Shown: one piece after another, positions 1 to 7,980 of the stretch
Layout of the letters: each line of letters begins with the position of its first letter
Position numbering within the stretch: position 1 is the first letter of the stretch
Origin: Pseudomonadota bacterium
Lineage (GTDB): Bacteria; Pseudomonadota; Gammaproteobacteria; Ga0077536
Length of the DNA: 64,000 nt
Direction of reading: 5' to 3'
NCBI GenBank assembly: GCA_016719885.1
Contig: JADJYF010000017.1
Span: 37,142-101,141 of the forward strand
Made by a program: the position numbers and the translations under genes
The notes under the pieces: generated by a model
Told to the model about the DNA's origin: nothing
Databases searched by the model: none
Seen by the model: the letters and a program-made list of their open reading frames with translations, nothing else

Positions 1-941
1 CGGCCGCCTACATGCGTGAGATCCATCGCCTGGTGCGTTATCTCGGCATCTGCGACGGCAACATGCAGGAAGGCAGTTTCCGTTGCGACGCCAACGTCTC
101 GGTGCGACCCAAGGGCCAGGAAGCGTTCGGCACGCGCGCCGAGATCAAGAACCTGAACTCGTTCCGCTTCATCGAACGCGCGATCGAATTCGAAGTCGAG
201 CGCCAGGTGGAGATCATCGAGAACGGCGGCAAGGTGGTGCAGGAAACGCGCCTCTACGATCCGGACAAGGACGAGACACGGCCACTGCGCAGCAAGGAAG
301 ATGCGCATGACTACCGGTACTTCCCCGATCCCGACCTGCTGCCGGTGACGGTCAGCGCCGAGGACATCGCCGCGATTCGCGCCAGCATGCCGGAACTGCC
401 GCGCGCCAAGCTTGCGCGCTTCGTGGAAACGCTGGGCCTGTCGCCCGAAGAGGCGTCGACGCTCGCCAACGATCCCGACACCGCGAACTACTTCGAGCTC
501 GCCATCGCCGCGCAGCCCGCGCAGGCCCGACAGGTGGCGAACTGGGTGAGCGGTGAATTATTCGGGGCGCTGAATCGCGACAACCTCGGCATCGCCGCGA
601 GCCCGATCAAGCCCGCGCAACTGGGCCAGCTGGTTGAACGCATCGTGGACGGCACGCTGTCCGGCAAGCTCGCCAAGCAGGTGTTCGCGACGATGTGGGC
701 GTCCGGTCGCGATGCCGATGACATCATTGCCGCCGAAGGCCTGCGCCAGGTGTCGGACACTCACCTGATCGAGGTAGCAGTGCGCGACATCCTCGAGCAG
801 AATCCGGATCAGGTTGAACAGTTTCGTGCCGGCAAGGAAAAGGTGCTCGGCTTCCTGGTCGGCCAGGTCATGAAAAAGACCGGCGGCAAGGCCAATCCGG
901 CGCTGGTCAATCAACTCATCAAGGCCGCTCTCGCCAACTGA
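1..941 (+). CDS. gatB: Aspartyl/glutamyl-tRNA amidotransferase subunit B, C-terminal part
   Basis: The gene enters from the left edge; the open frame runs from base 3, and the ATG at 12 is internal. GatB is the subunit of the GatCAB complex that binds the misacylated tRNA and activates its glutamate or aspartate with ATP, so that GatA-supplied ammonia can make Gln-tRNA or Asn-tRNA. The fragment begins in the conserved core (YLGICDGNMQEGSFRCDANV, then SVRPKG and RAEIKNLNSF) and continues through the helical linker and the tail domain that contacts the tRNA elbow (ending QVMKKTGGKANPALVNQLI). About 312 residues of the usual 475 or so are present. The 3' end is intact, and a strong hairpin follows 16 bases after the stop. 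Confidence 0.97.
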   Translation, partial: AAYMREIHRLVRYLGICDGNMQEGSFRCDANVSVRPKGQEAFGTRAEIKNLNSFRFIERAIEFEVERQVEIIENGGKVVQETRLYDPDKDETRPLRSKEDAHDYRYFPDPDLLPVTVSAEDIAAIRASMPELPRAKLARFVETLGLSPEEASTLANDPDTANYFELAIAAQPAQARQVANWVSGELFGALNRDNLGIAASPIKPAQLGQLVERIVDGTLSGKLAKQVFATMWASGRDADDIIAAEGLRQVSDTHLIEVAVRDILEQNPDQVEQFRAGKEKVLGFLVGQVMKKTGGKANPALVNQLIKAALAN

Positions 942-957
942 CGGCGGGCCAATCTCC

Positions 958-982
958 GGCGCCGGTCGCAATGACCGGCGCC
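958..982. terminator. Hairpin after gatB
   Basis: A perfect 10-bp stem (958-967 pairing with 973-982, GGCGCCGGTC and its complement) closes a 5-base loop just after the gatB stop. No T run follows, so it is either a weak or Rho-assisted terminator, or an mRNA-stabilising hairpin. Confidence 0.5.
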
Positions 983-1164
983 CGTCCGCGCGCTTCGTGA
1001 CCCGCATCACCGGCCTGCCCGGTGGATTGCTATGTAGTTTGTATTTCAACGCTTAATATCGAACGCAACAGGTTCCCTGTCGTGTCATTTCGGCATTCGT
1101 TCGAACGCACTCACCCAACAATGATCATTCCAGAAGATCCAGATCCCACCTGAGGAGGGCTCTC

Positions 1165-2097
1165 ATGCTGTCAGCATTAAACTCGAATTTGGACGCCGGC
1201 CAGGATGCCGCCAACCGCGTCGACACCAGTGTCTTGACCAACCTCGAGCTGCGCTTCGATCACAAGGTCGGCGTGCTTTGGAAATACATCGCGCAACATT
1301 CCACCCCGCACTTCTCCCATGCGCAACTCGACGACATCCGCACCGTGCAGAATGCGGTGCGCGATGGTCTCCTGCTGGCGCTGCCGAACTACGACGCCGC
1401 GAAATTGAAGTACCTGGTGTTCGGCTCGAAGGTGCCAGGCATCTTCAGTCTCGGCGGCGATCTGCGCCTGTTTCGAGATCTCATCGCGCGTCGCGATCGC
1501 CATGGCCTCGAACTGTATTCACGCAAGGCGACCGACGCGATTTTCCATCACGCCGCCAACACCGCCGATGTCATGACCTTCTCGCTGGTGCAAGGCACGG
1601 CGATGGGCGGCGGCTTCGAAGCAACGTTGGCCGGCAACGTGGTGGTGGCGGAGCGCGGTGCGCGGCTCGGCTTTCCGGAAGTGCTGTTTGGCCTGTTCCC
1701 CGGCATGGGCGCCTATACCCTGCTGCGGCGCCGGGTCGACTGCGCGACCGCCGAGAAGATCATCCTTGGCGCCAAGAACTATAGCGCCGAGGAGTTGCAC
1801 ACGATGGGCATCGTCGATGTGCTGTGCGAGCAAGGTGAGGGCGAGCACGCGGTGTATTCCTACATCTCGCGCCAGGCCCATCGTCCCGGCGTGCTGGCCT
1901 TCCGTCGCGCGCTCAACCGTGCGCGCGCCGTCGATCGCAAGGAGCTCTACGCGATCGCGGACGAATGGGTGGATACGGCCATGAACCTGCCGCACGAGAA
2001 TCTGAAGCGCATCGATCGCCTGGTCGCGGGCCAGCGCAAGCTCGATCTCGTCAGCGCCGCGCCCAAGGTCACCATCAAGGTGTTGAACAAGGACTGA
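1165..2097 (+). CDS. rpfF: RpfF-like DSF (cis-2-unsaturated fatty acid) synthase, crotonase fold
   Basis: This is a 310-residue crotonase-superfamily protein whose signature stretches match Xanthomonas RpfF rather than ordinary enoyl-CoA hydratases: LGGDLRLF (97-104), SLVQGTAMGGGFEATLAG (140-157), LGFPEVLFGLFPGMGAY (168-184) and EWVDTAMNLP near the C-terminus. The two RpfF catalytic glutamates are present 20 residues apart as E152 (GGGFEA) and E172 (FPEV). RpfF uses them to dehydrate 3-hydroxyacyl-ACP and release the free cis-2 fatty acid signal. The start ATG has a strong GAGGAGG ribosome site. About 45 residues at the N-terminus are unlike the family's usual short leader. No rpfC/rpfG two-component pair is next to it. 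The family call is firm; the signal product is inferred. Confidence 0.85.
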   Translation: MLSALNSNLDAGQDAANRVDTSVLTNLELRFDHKVGVLWKYIAQHSTPHFSHAQLDDIRTVQNAVRDGLLLALPNYDAAKLKYLVFGSKVPGIFSLGGDLRLFRDLIARRDRHGLELYSRKATDAIFHHAANTADVMTFSLVQGTAMGGGFEATLAGNVVVAERGARLGFPEVLFGLFPGMGAYTLLRRRVDCATAEKIILGAKNYSAEELHTMGIVDVLCEQGEGEHAVYSYISRQAHRPGVLAFRRALNRARAVDRKELYAIADEWVDTAMNLPHENLKRIDRLVAGQRKLDLVSAAPKVTIKVLNKD

Positions 2098-2139
2098 GCA
2101 TGAAACGCGGCGTTGAGGGTGCGGCAGGAGGCCGCACCG

Positions 2140-2754
2140 TCAGCGCCACTCGATGACGATGCCACGCGCCGGCGTGGCATAGCGGCAGCGCAGCGGCGGC
2201 GTCAACCAGCGCCAGTCGCCATCGGCGAGGGTTTCGACCTGCGCCTTGTCACCGAGCGCGACGCGCAGCGGCTGCAAGGCCACCAGCAGGCCGTGAAAGC
2301 CGTATTCGACCTCGGTGTCGGCGTCGTCGAGTTCCAGCTGGTAGACGCGAAAGCGCTCCCCTTCCCAATCGAAGCGATGGCCTTGCGCGGCGAGCGGCGT
2401 CGCCACGACTTCAGGCGGCCGCGCCCGCGCCTCGGCGGCGACGAAGCGCACCACTTCATCGCCGACGTTGCGGATCTGATGCACCAGCGGCTCGGCGCGA
2501 TGGGCGCGCGACACCGCCGCGCCACACACGCTGTGACGCGTGATCGGCGACTGACCGGGCAAGGTCTCGGCCACCGCCACGTTACCGATGGCGCAGTAGA
2601 CGGTGTCCTGGCAATGGCGATGCCACAGCGTCAAGGCGCCGAGCGGAATGTTGACGGTGTAGACCAGCGCGTAGTCGTTGCTCCATTGCACGCGGTGCAA
2701 GGGCTCGTCGTAGACCTCGACGTAGTTGTCAGCGCTGCTGCCAGTGGTGGTCAT
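2140..2754 (-). CDS. Cupin-like protein of unknown function
   Basis: The 204-residue protein has two cupin-like halves. The first carries a histidine-rich strand motif (TLWHRHCQDTVYCAIG) followed by a glycine turn, and the second begins near VHQIRNVGDEVVRFVAAE. This is typical of a small RmlC-type beta-barrel that binds a metal or small acid. The start was placed at the ATG at 2754 because GGAGGA lies 10 bases upstream; an in-frame ATG 27 bases earlier has no such site. I do not recognise a specific substrate. It converges on the RpfF-like gene, leaving 42 bases between their stops. Confidence 0.6.
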   Translation of the reverse strand: MTTTGSSADNYVEVYDEPLHRVQWSNDYALVYTVNIPLGALTLWHRHCQDTVYCAIGNVAVAETLPGQSPITRHSVCGAAVSRAHRAEPLVHQIRNVGDEVVRFVAAEARARPPEVVATPLAAQGHRFDWEGERFRVYQLELDDADTEVEYGFHGLLVALQPLRVALGDKAQVETLADGDWRWLTPPLRCRYATPARGIVIEWR

Positions 2755-2784
2755 GGTCGTGTCCTCCGGGATGCATGGCACTGC

Positions 2785-2806
2785 AGGTGCGAATTCATTC
2801 GCACCT
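2785..2806. repeat. Palindromic repeat family A, copy 1
   Basis: A REP-like palindrome with core GTGCGAATTCATTCGCAC flanked by AG/CT extends the inverted repeat to 22 bases. This copy is alone, in the gap between the cupin-like gene and the MaoC gene, 12 bases past the MaoC stop. Five further sites of this family (two inverted pairs and one wider pair) occur in the window. Confidence 0.85.
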
Positions 2807-2818
2807 ACGCAGGATTCC

Positions 2819-3298
2819 TCAGGCCGCGGAGCGCGTCAGCAACAGGTTGACGGCCTTGAGCGTCATCACCACCACGCCATGCTGGTTCAGCACTTCGACG
2901 CTGGATGTCACCACGCCGCGATCGCCGCGCGAGCGCGAGCGTCGCGCGTCATCGACCGTGACGCGCACGCGCAGCACGTCGCCGGGTCGCACCGGCGCCA
3001 GCCAGCGCAGCTCATCGACGCCGGGCGAAGCCAGGCTCGCGACCGAGGACAGGTAGTGATCGACCAGCATGCGCATGGTCAGCGACGCGGTATGCCAGCC
3101 GCTGGCAATCAGCCCGCCGAACATCGAGTGCGCGGCGGCTTCACGGTCGACATGGAAGGACTGCGGGTCGTAGGCCTGGGCGAACGACACCAATTCCTGC
3201 TCGCTGACGACAGTCGCGCCGAACTCGAAGACCGCACCCGGGGTGTAGTCCTCGAAATAGCGCTGGTCAGCGGGAACGGCGAACTGCGTGATGGTCAT
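2819..3298 (-). CDS. MaoC-like acyl-CoA dehydratase
   Basis: This 159-residue single hot-dog protein carries the MaoC hydratase motif, with D44 and H49 in AYDPQSFHVD and the following small residues (AAHSMFGGLIASGWHT) that shape the active site. MaoC-type enzymes hydrate 2-enoyl-CoA or dehydrate 3-hydroxyacyl-CoA. Length and motif fit the R-specific hydratase family. It stands alone between gltA and the cupin-like gene on the same strand, so its pathway is not evident. In this window rich in acyl-CoA enzymes, a role in fatty or aromatic acid oxidation is a guess. Confidence 0.85.
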   Translation of the reverse strand: MTITQFAVPADQRYFEDYTPGAVFEFGATVVSEQELVSFAQAYDPQSFHVDREAAAHSMFGGLIASGWHTASLTMRMLVDHYLSSVASLASPGVDELRWLAPVRPGDVLRVRVTVDDARRSRSRGDRGVVTSSVEVLNQHGVVVMTLKAVNLLLTRSAA

Positions 3299-3358
3299 GG
3301 CGGAAATGTAGCCGGGCCGATGACGACCGCGGGCGCGCGGCCGTCATCGCGGCGCCGC

Positions 3359-4669
3359 TCAGCGCTTGCTGGCCGGCACGTAGTCGCGGTGGGTGTAGCC
3401 GGTGTAGAGCTGGCGCGGGCGGCCGATGCGCTGCGCCGGGTCATCGATCATTTCCATCCACTGCGCCACCCAGCCGACCGTGCGCGCCAACGCGAACAAC
3501 GCGGTGAACATGGTGGTCGGGAAGCCCATCGCCTTCAAGGTGATGCCGGAATAGAAATCGATGTTCGGGTAGAGCTTCTTCTCGATGAAGTATTCATCCG
3601 ACAACGCAATCTTCTCGAGCTCCATGGCGACGTCGAGCAGCGGGTCGTCCTTGATGCCGAGTTCGCCCAGCACCTCGTGGCAGGTCTGCTGCATGACGCG
3701 CGCGCGCGGGTCGTAGTTCTTGTACACGCGATGACCGAAGCCCATCAGGCGGAAGGGGGCGTCCTTGGACTTGGCCTTCTTGATGTATTCCGGAATGCGG
3801 TCGACGGTGCCGATCTCGCGCAGCATGTTGAGCGCCGCTTCGTTGGCGCCGCCGTGCGCCGGCCCCCACAGGCAGGCGATGCCGGCCGCGATGCAGGCGA
3901 ACGGATTGGCGCCCGAGGAGCTCGCCAGGCGCACGGTCGAGGTCGAGGCGTTCTGCTCATGGTCGGCATGCAGGATGAAGATGCGGTCCATGGCGCGCGC
4001 CAGCGTCGGGCTGACCTTGTACTCACCGGCCGGCACCGCGAAACACATGTGCAGGAAGTTGGCGGTGTAGTCGAGATCGTTGCGCGGATAGACGAAGGGC
4101 TGACCGACCGAATACTTGTAGGCCATGGCCGCGATGGTCGGCATCTTGGCGATCAGGCGACGGCTGGCGACCATGCGCTGGTAGGGATCGTTGATGTCGG
4201 TCGAGTCGTGATAGAAGGCCGACAGCGCGCCGACCACGCCGCACATCACCGCCATCGGGTGCGCGTCGCGGCGGAAGCCGGAGAACAGGTCGCGCAGCTG
4301 TTCGTGGATCATGGTGTGGTGAGTGATGGCATGTTCGAACTCGGCGAACTTGGCCTGGGTCGGCAGTTCGCCGTTCAACAAGAGGTAGGCCACCTCGAGG
4401 AAATTGCTCTGCTCGGCGAGCTGATCTATCGGGTAGCCGCGATACAGCAATACGCCTTCGTCGCCGTCGATATAGGTGATCTTCGATTCGCAGCTGGCGG
4501 TGGACGTGAAGCCCGGGTCATAGGTGAACTGTCCGGTCTGGGCGTAGAGCTTGGAGATGTCGATCACGCTCGGGCCCACGGTGCCCTCCATGATCGGGAA
4601 GGCATGCGTGCCGCCCAACGTGTCGAGCTTGGCGGTCGCGCCGGGCTGTTTGTTCTTGTCCGTGCTCAT
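3359..4669 (-). CDS. gltA: Citrate synthase (type II)
   Basis: The 436-residue enzyme condenses oxaloacetate and acetyl-CoA to start the TCA cycle. The three catalytic residues align with E. coli numbering: H272 in GPAHGG, H313 in FGHRVY and D371 in DFYSG. The length is typical of the hexameric, NADH-regulated Gram-negative form. The ATG at 4669 is chosen because the protein then starts MSTDKNKQPG as in relatives; an upstream in-frame ATG adds 19 unconserved residues. About 250 bases separate it from the GST gene on the same strand, which leaves room for its own promoter. Confidence 0.97.
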   Translation of the reverse strand: MSTDKNKQPGATAKLDTLGGTHAFPIMEGTVGPSVIDISKLYAQTGQFTYDPGFTSTASCESKITYIDGDEGVLLYRGYPIDQLAEQSNFLEVAYLLLNGELPTQAKFAEFEHAITHHTMIHEQLRDLFSGFRRDAHPMAVMCGVVGALSAFYHDSTDINDPYQRMVASRRLIAKMPTIAAMAYKYSVGQPFVYPRNDLDYTANFLHMCFAVPAGEYKVSPTLARAMDRIFILHADHEQNASTSTVRLASSSGANPFACIAAGIACLWGPAHGGANEAALNMLREIGTVDRIPEYIKKAKSKDAPFRLMGFGHRVYKNYDPRARVMQQTCHEVLGELGIKDDPLLDVAMELEKIALSDEYFIEKKLYPNIDFYSGITLKAMGFPTTMFTALFALARTVGWVAQWMEMIDDPAQRIGRPRQLYTGYTHRDYVPASKR

Positions 4670-4918
4670 GAAATACGCCTCTTGGTTCGTTGATCTGGGT
4701 AGCCGGCCGACACCCGCGCTCCCCACGTTCGGAATGCGGACACTCTTCCGGCGTCCTGCACCCGTCGTCGCTGGCCGTTACAACCAGCGAATTTACAATA
4801 AACGGCCACTCCAGCGATAGACGGCCAGTGCGCTTGCCACGTGTCGCGGCCCCCTTCAATAGCGGCATGCGCGCGCCGGGATTGACTCGGAACGCTTTCC
4901 ACGGCAGGCCGCGCACCA

Positions 4919-5851
4919 TCACGCATGCACGGCGCGGAGGCGGTAGCCGAGACGCGGGAAATGCGTGACGATTTCGCCCATGCCGTCAACATGGTTGCGC
5001 AAGCTGATGCGCTCATCGTCGAGCGCGACCAGGCGACCCTGCGCCTGCGCCTGCTGATCGAAGGCCGCCACGCGCACCATCTCACCGAGCGCAATTCCCG
5101 TCGCCATGCACGCGCCGCTGGCCATGCACGGCAACGGTGCGCAGGCGGCGGCCGCCGACCAGGCATCGGCGGCGCGCATGGCGCGCCGATGTCCGTGACC
5201 GATAGCGGCGACGCGCGCCATCCAGGCTCGCGTCAGGGGCAGAGCGTCCAACAATTCGCTGCGGCCACCGACCGTTTCCAGGAACCACGGCGCGGCATAG
5301 ATGGCGAAATCGGCGACGCAGGGCCGTGCGCCCAGCACGAAGGCCTGACCATCGGCGAGCAGATCTTCCAGCCAGCGCAACTGCGCTTCGAATTGCGGTC
5401 GATAATGGCGCGCGGCGGCCATCACCTGCGCGACATCGGGCCGCGGCTTGCCGTGCAAGGCGGCGCGGTCGGCGTGGAAAGCGGCCGGGAAGCGCGCCGC
5501 GTGTTCGCCGGTCACCGCCACCGCCAGCGGCCGGAACAACTGCTGCTCGGCCCAGCTCGTCAGCACTTCCGACAAAGCGCGGGCGCGCACGTCCTCGCGC
5601 GCCGGAAACAGGCTCGGTTCGGGCACGCGACGTTCCAGCTCCTCGGCAATGAGGCGCGTGTCGCAATAGACGTCGGCGCCGAGCTGCAGCGCCGGCGTGC
5701 GTCGATAGCCCGCGGTCAGCGGCGTGTACTCGGGCTTGGGTCCGTAGGATGGGATCTCGACCGAATGCCAGGCGAGCCGTTTCCAGCCCAGCATCAGCCG
5801 CACCTTCTCCGAAAAACTCGACTCGTCGTAGTGATGCAGGATGATGTCCAT
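4919..5851 (-). CDS. Glutathione S-transferase family protein with C-terminal extension
   Basis: The 310-residue protein begins MDIILHHYDESSFSEKVRLM, a thioredoxin-fold GST N-domain with the serine at the glutathione-activating position. A cis-proline strand (AGYRRTPALQLGADVYCDT) and an all-helical C-domain (through roughly residue 220) follow. GSTs are usually 200-230 residues long. The remaining 80 or so residues, ending in RISLRNHVDGMGEIVTHFPR, form an extra domain I do not recognise by name. The start codon is the ATG at 5851; an upstream in-frame ATG would add only seven residues. Substrate unknown. Confidence 0.8.
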   Translation of the reverse strand: MDIILHHYDESSFSEKVRLMLGWKRLAWHSVEIPSYGPKPEYTPLTAGYRRTPALQLGADVYCDTRLIAEELERRVPEPSLFPAREDVRARALSEVLTSWAEQQLFRPLAVAVTGEHAARFPAAFHADRAALHGKPRPDVAQVMAAARHYRPQFEAQLRWLEDLLADGQAFVLGARPCVADFAIYAAPWFLETVGGRSELLDALPLTRAWMARVAAIGHGHRRAMRAADAWSAAAACAPLPCMASGACMATGIALGEMVRVAAFDQQAQAQGRLVALDDERISLRNHVDGMGEIVTHFPRLGYRLRAVHA

Positions 5852-6040
5852 GGCGGCTCGCGGTGGTGACATGAGCCGCCAGTGTAGGCGCCCGCCACCG
5901 ATGCGGAGAGTTTCGCATTCAAGCTTTACACGCGGCCGCCGAAAACGTTTGCACAAGCACTGGACCGGACGCCTGCAACGCGTTCGGGCGCCCCATTGGT
6001 CAGCCGTCCGCACGCCCGCGGCTACTCGAAAGGACCCGGC

Positions 6041-7177
6041 ATGTTCAATCGCAAACCGAAAGCTTCCGTCGCCCCCGCAATTCAACAATGGCTGTCGGCG
6101 CTCGCTGCCGGCGAGCCTCTCCACGCCGCGCCGCTGGCGCCCTTGTGCGACGAGCCGCAGCTCGCCGAGCGCCTGGTCGCCGAGCTCAACCACCTGCAGC
6201 AGGCCGGCCACGAGAACGCTCACAACGCCTCGCGTGTGCGACTGTGGGGCGCCCATGCCGGCGTCGGCCTGTGGGATATCGAACTCAGCGCCGACGGCGT
6301 GGTGGGCGTCAACACGCCGGCCTACTGGTCGCCGGGCTTCCTCGCCCTGCTCGGCTATCACGATGCGCGCGAATTCCCGCCCGAACTCGGCAGCTGGACA
6401 GGCCGTCTGCATCCCGACGATGTCGATCGCACCTTCGCCAACTTCAACGCCCATATCCGCGATCGCAGCGGCATGACGCCGTTCGACATGGAATACCGTG
6501 CCCGCACCCGCAGCGGCGGCTATCGCTGGTTTCGCGGACGCGCCGGCACCGAGCGCGACGCGGCCGGCAACCCGATCCGCTGCTGCGGTTCAATAGTCGA
6601 CATCGACGACGAGAAACAGAACGCGGTGGCCAAGCAGGACCAGGATGCGGCGTTCAACGCGCGCATCCATGAAGTCGGGGAAACGGTCGCGGCGATGGCG
6701 AACTCGATGCGCGGCTTCATCGGCAACCTGCACGCGAGCACCAGTGAATCGAGCGCCACCGCCGAAATCGGCATCGGTCACATCAACGATCTGCGCGGCC
6801 TGATCGAGGAAGTGGCGGCCAAGAACGACATGATCAATTCGCTGGTCACGCAGATCCAGGGCATCGCCGAACAGACCAACCTGCTGGCCTTGAATGCCGC
6901 GATCGAATCGGCGCGCGCGGGCGAAGCGGGACGTGGTTTCGCGGTGGTCGCCGACGAGGTGCGCAAGCTGGCGGGCAGCTCGCAGGCATCAGCCCAGGAG
7001 ATCACCTCCATCGCCACCAGCGCTTCGCAGGCCACGCGCAGAACCGTCGAAATAGCGGCGCTGGTGATCGCCTCGGTCGACAACCTCAACAACAACATCG
7101 GCGCTTCGCAGCGGCTGCTGCAGCAGGCTCACGAAGTGCTGGACGCGCAGGATCGTGCCATCGCCTCAATCGGCTGA
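6041..7177 (+). CDS. Cytosolic PAS-domain methyl-accepting chemotaxis protein
   Basis: The 378-residue protein has no membrane segment. Residues about 62-190 form a PAS/PAC sensor (WGAHAGVGLWDIEL, then LHPDDVDRTF, then RSGGYRWFRGRAGTERD). Residues about 215-378 form a chemoreceptor signalling hairpin whose tip, residues 275-310, is the near-invariant AEQTNLLALNAAIESARAGE stretch that contacts CheA and CheW. The signalling stalk is short and no adaptation (methylation) helices of normal length are evident. A soluble receptor of this kind would sense an internal ligand or redox state. The ATG follows an AAAGGA ribosome site. No che genes lie nearby. Confidence 0.9.
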   Translation: MFNRKPKASVAPAIQQWLSALAAGEPLHAAPLAPLCDEPQLAERLVAELNHLQQAGHENAHNASRVRLWGAHAGVGLWDIELSADGVVGVNTPAYWSPGFLALLGYHDAREFPPELGSWTGRLHPDDVDRTFANFNAHIRDRSGMTPFDMEYRARTRSGGYRWFRGRAGTERDAAGNPIRCCGSIVDIDDEKQNAVAKQDQDAAFNARIHEVGETVAAMANSMRGFIGNLHASTSESSATAEIGIGHINDLRGLIEEVAAKNDMINSLVTQIQGIAEQTNLLALNAAIESARAGEAGRGFAVVADEVRKLAGSSQASAQEITSIATSASQATRRTVEIAALVIASVDNLNNNIGASQRLLQQAHEVLDAQDRAIASIG

Positions 7178-7189
7178 GGCGCGCGGCGC

Positions 7190-7978
7190 TCAGGCCTGGG
7201 CGCGCAGAAAATCCTCGAGCGCGGCGTTGAACGCCGCCGCGCACTCGAGATTGGCGAGATGCGCGCCGGGCAATTCCAGGTAGCGCGAACCCGCCACCCG
7301 TGCATGCATGTCCTGCATGGCCGCCACCGGCACCGCCGGATCGAGCGCGCCGGCCACGAACAGCGCCGGCACGCGCAGCGCCGCCAGGCGATCGCGGTAG
7401 GCCAGGCCCTTCAACGCTTCGCAACAGCCCATGTAGCCCGCCACCGGCGTGTCGAGAATCATGGCGCGTACCGGCGCGACCTCGGCCGCGCGCGTGGCCA
7501 GCATGTCGGCGGTGAACCAGCGCGCAATGGTAGCGTCCACCAGCGCCGCCATGCCCTGTTCACGGGCCATGGCAATGCGTTCGTCCCACATCGCGCCGCC
7601 GTCGGCCGGCGCCTGCGCCGTACAGCACGCGGCGCAGATGCTCGCCACCCGCTCCGCATGCTCGAGCGCGAGCCCCATGGCGGTCATGCCGCCCAGCGAC
7701 AAGCCCACGAAGTGCACGCGCGGGATGGCGAGCGCATCGAGCACGGCAATCACGTCGCCACACAGGTCGGCAAAGTCATAGGGGCCGGGCGGCACCTCGC
7801 TGGCGCCATGGCCGCGCGTGTCGTAGCGGATCACGCGGTAGGCGCCGCGCAGCGCCGCCGCCTGCGGCGCCCACATGTCGAGATTCGAGGCCAGTGAATT
7901 GGAGAACATCACGACCGGCGCGTCGCGCGGCCCCTCGTCCAACACATTCAAACGCGTACCTGCGGTATTGATCAGCAT
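7190..7978 (-). CDS. pcaD: 3-oxoadipate enol-lactonase-like alpha/beta hydrolase
   Basis: This 262-residue alpha/beta hydrolase follows the PcaD pattern closely: oxyanion region FSNSLASNLDMW, RYDTRGHGAS (51-60), nucleophile S94 in GLSLGG, an aspartate in VAGALDPAVP and the catalytic histidine in PGAHLANLE. PcaD opens 3-oxoadipate enol-lactone in the beta-ketoadipate route. No other pca genes are adjacent, so the true substrate may be another lactone or ester. It begins 2 bases after the stop of the upstream LLM oxidoreductase and is clearly co-transcribed with it. Confidence 0.75.
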   Translation of the reverse strand: MLINTAGTRLNVLDEGPRDAPVVMFSNSLASNLDMWAPQAAALRGAYRVIRYDTRGHGASEVPPGPYDFADLCGDVIAVLDALAIPRVHFVGLSLGGMTAMGLALEHAERVASICAACCTAQAPADGGAMWDERIAMAREQGMAALVDATIARWFTADMLATRAAEVAPVRAMILDTPVAGYMGCCEALKGLAYRDRLAALRVPALFVAGALDPAVPVAAMQDMHARVAGSRYLELPGAHLANLECAAAFNAALEDFLRAQA

Positions 7979-7980
7979 GT

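Noticed and set aside
2726..4693. Long plus-strand open frame of about 655 codons
   Set aside because: It is antisense to MaoC and gltA, which have clear motifs. The frame is rich in Arg, Ala, His and Asp, as usual for shadows in GC-rich DNA.
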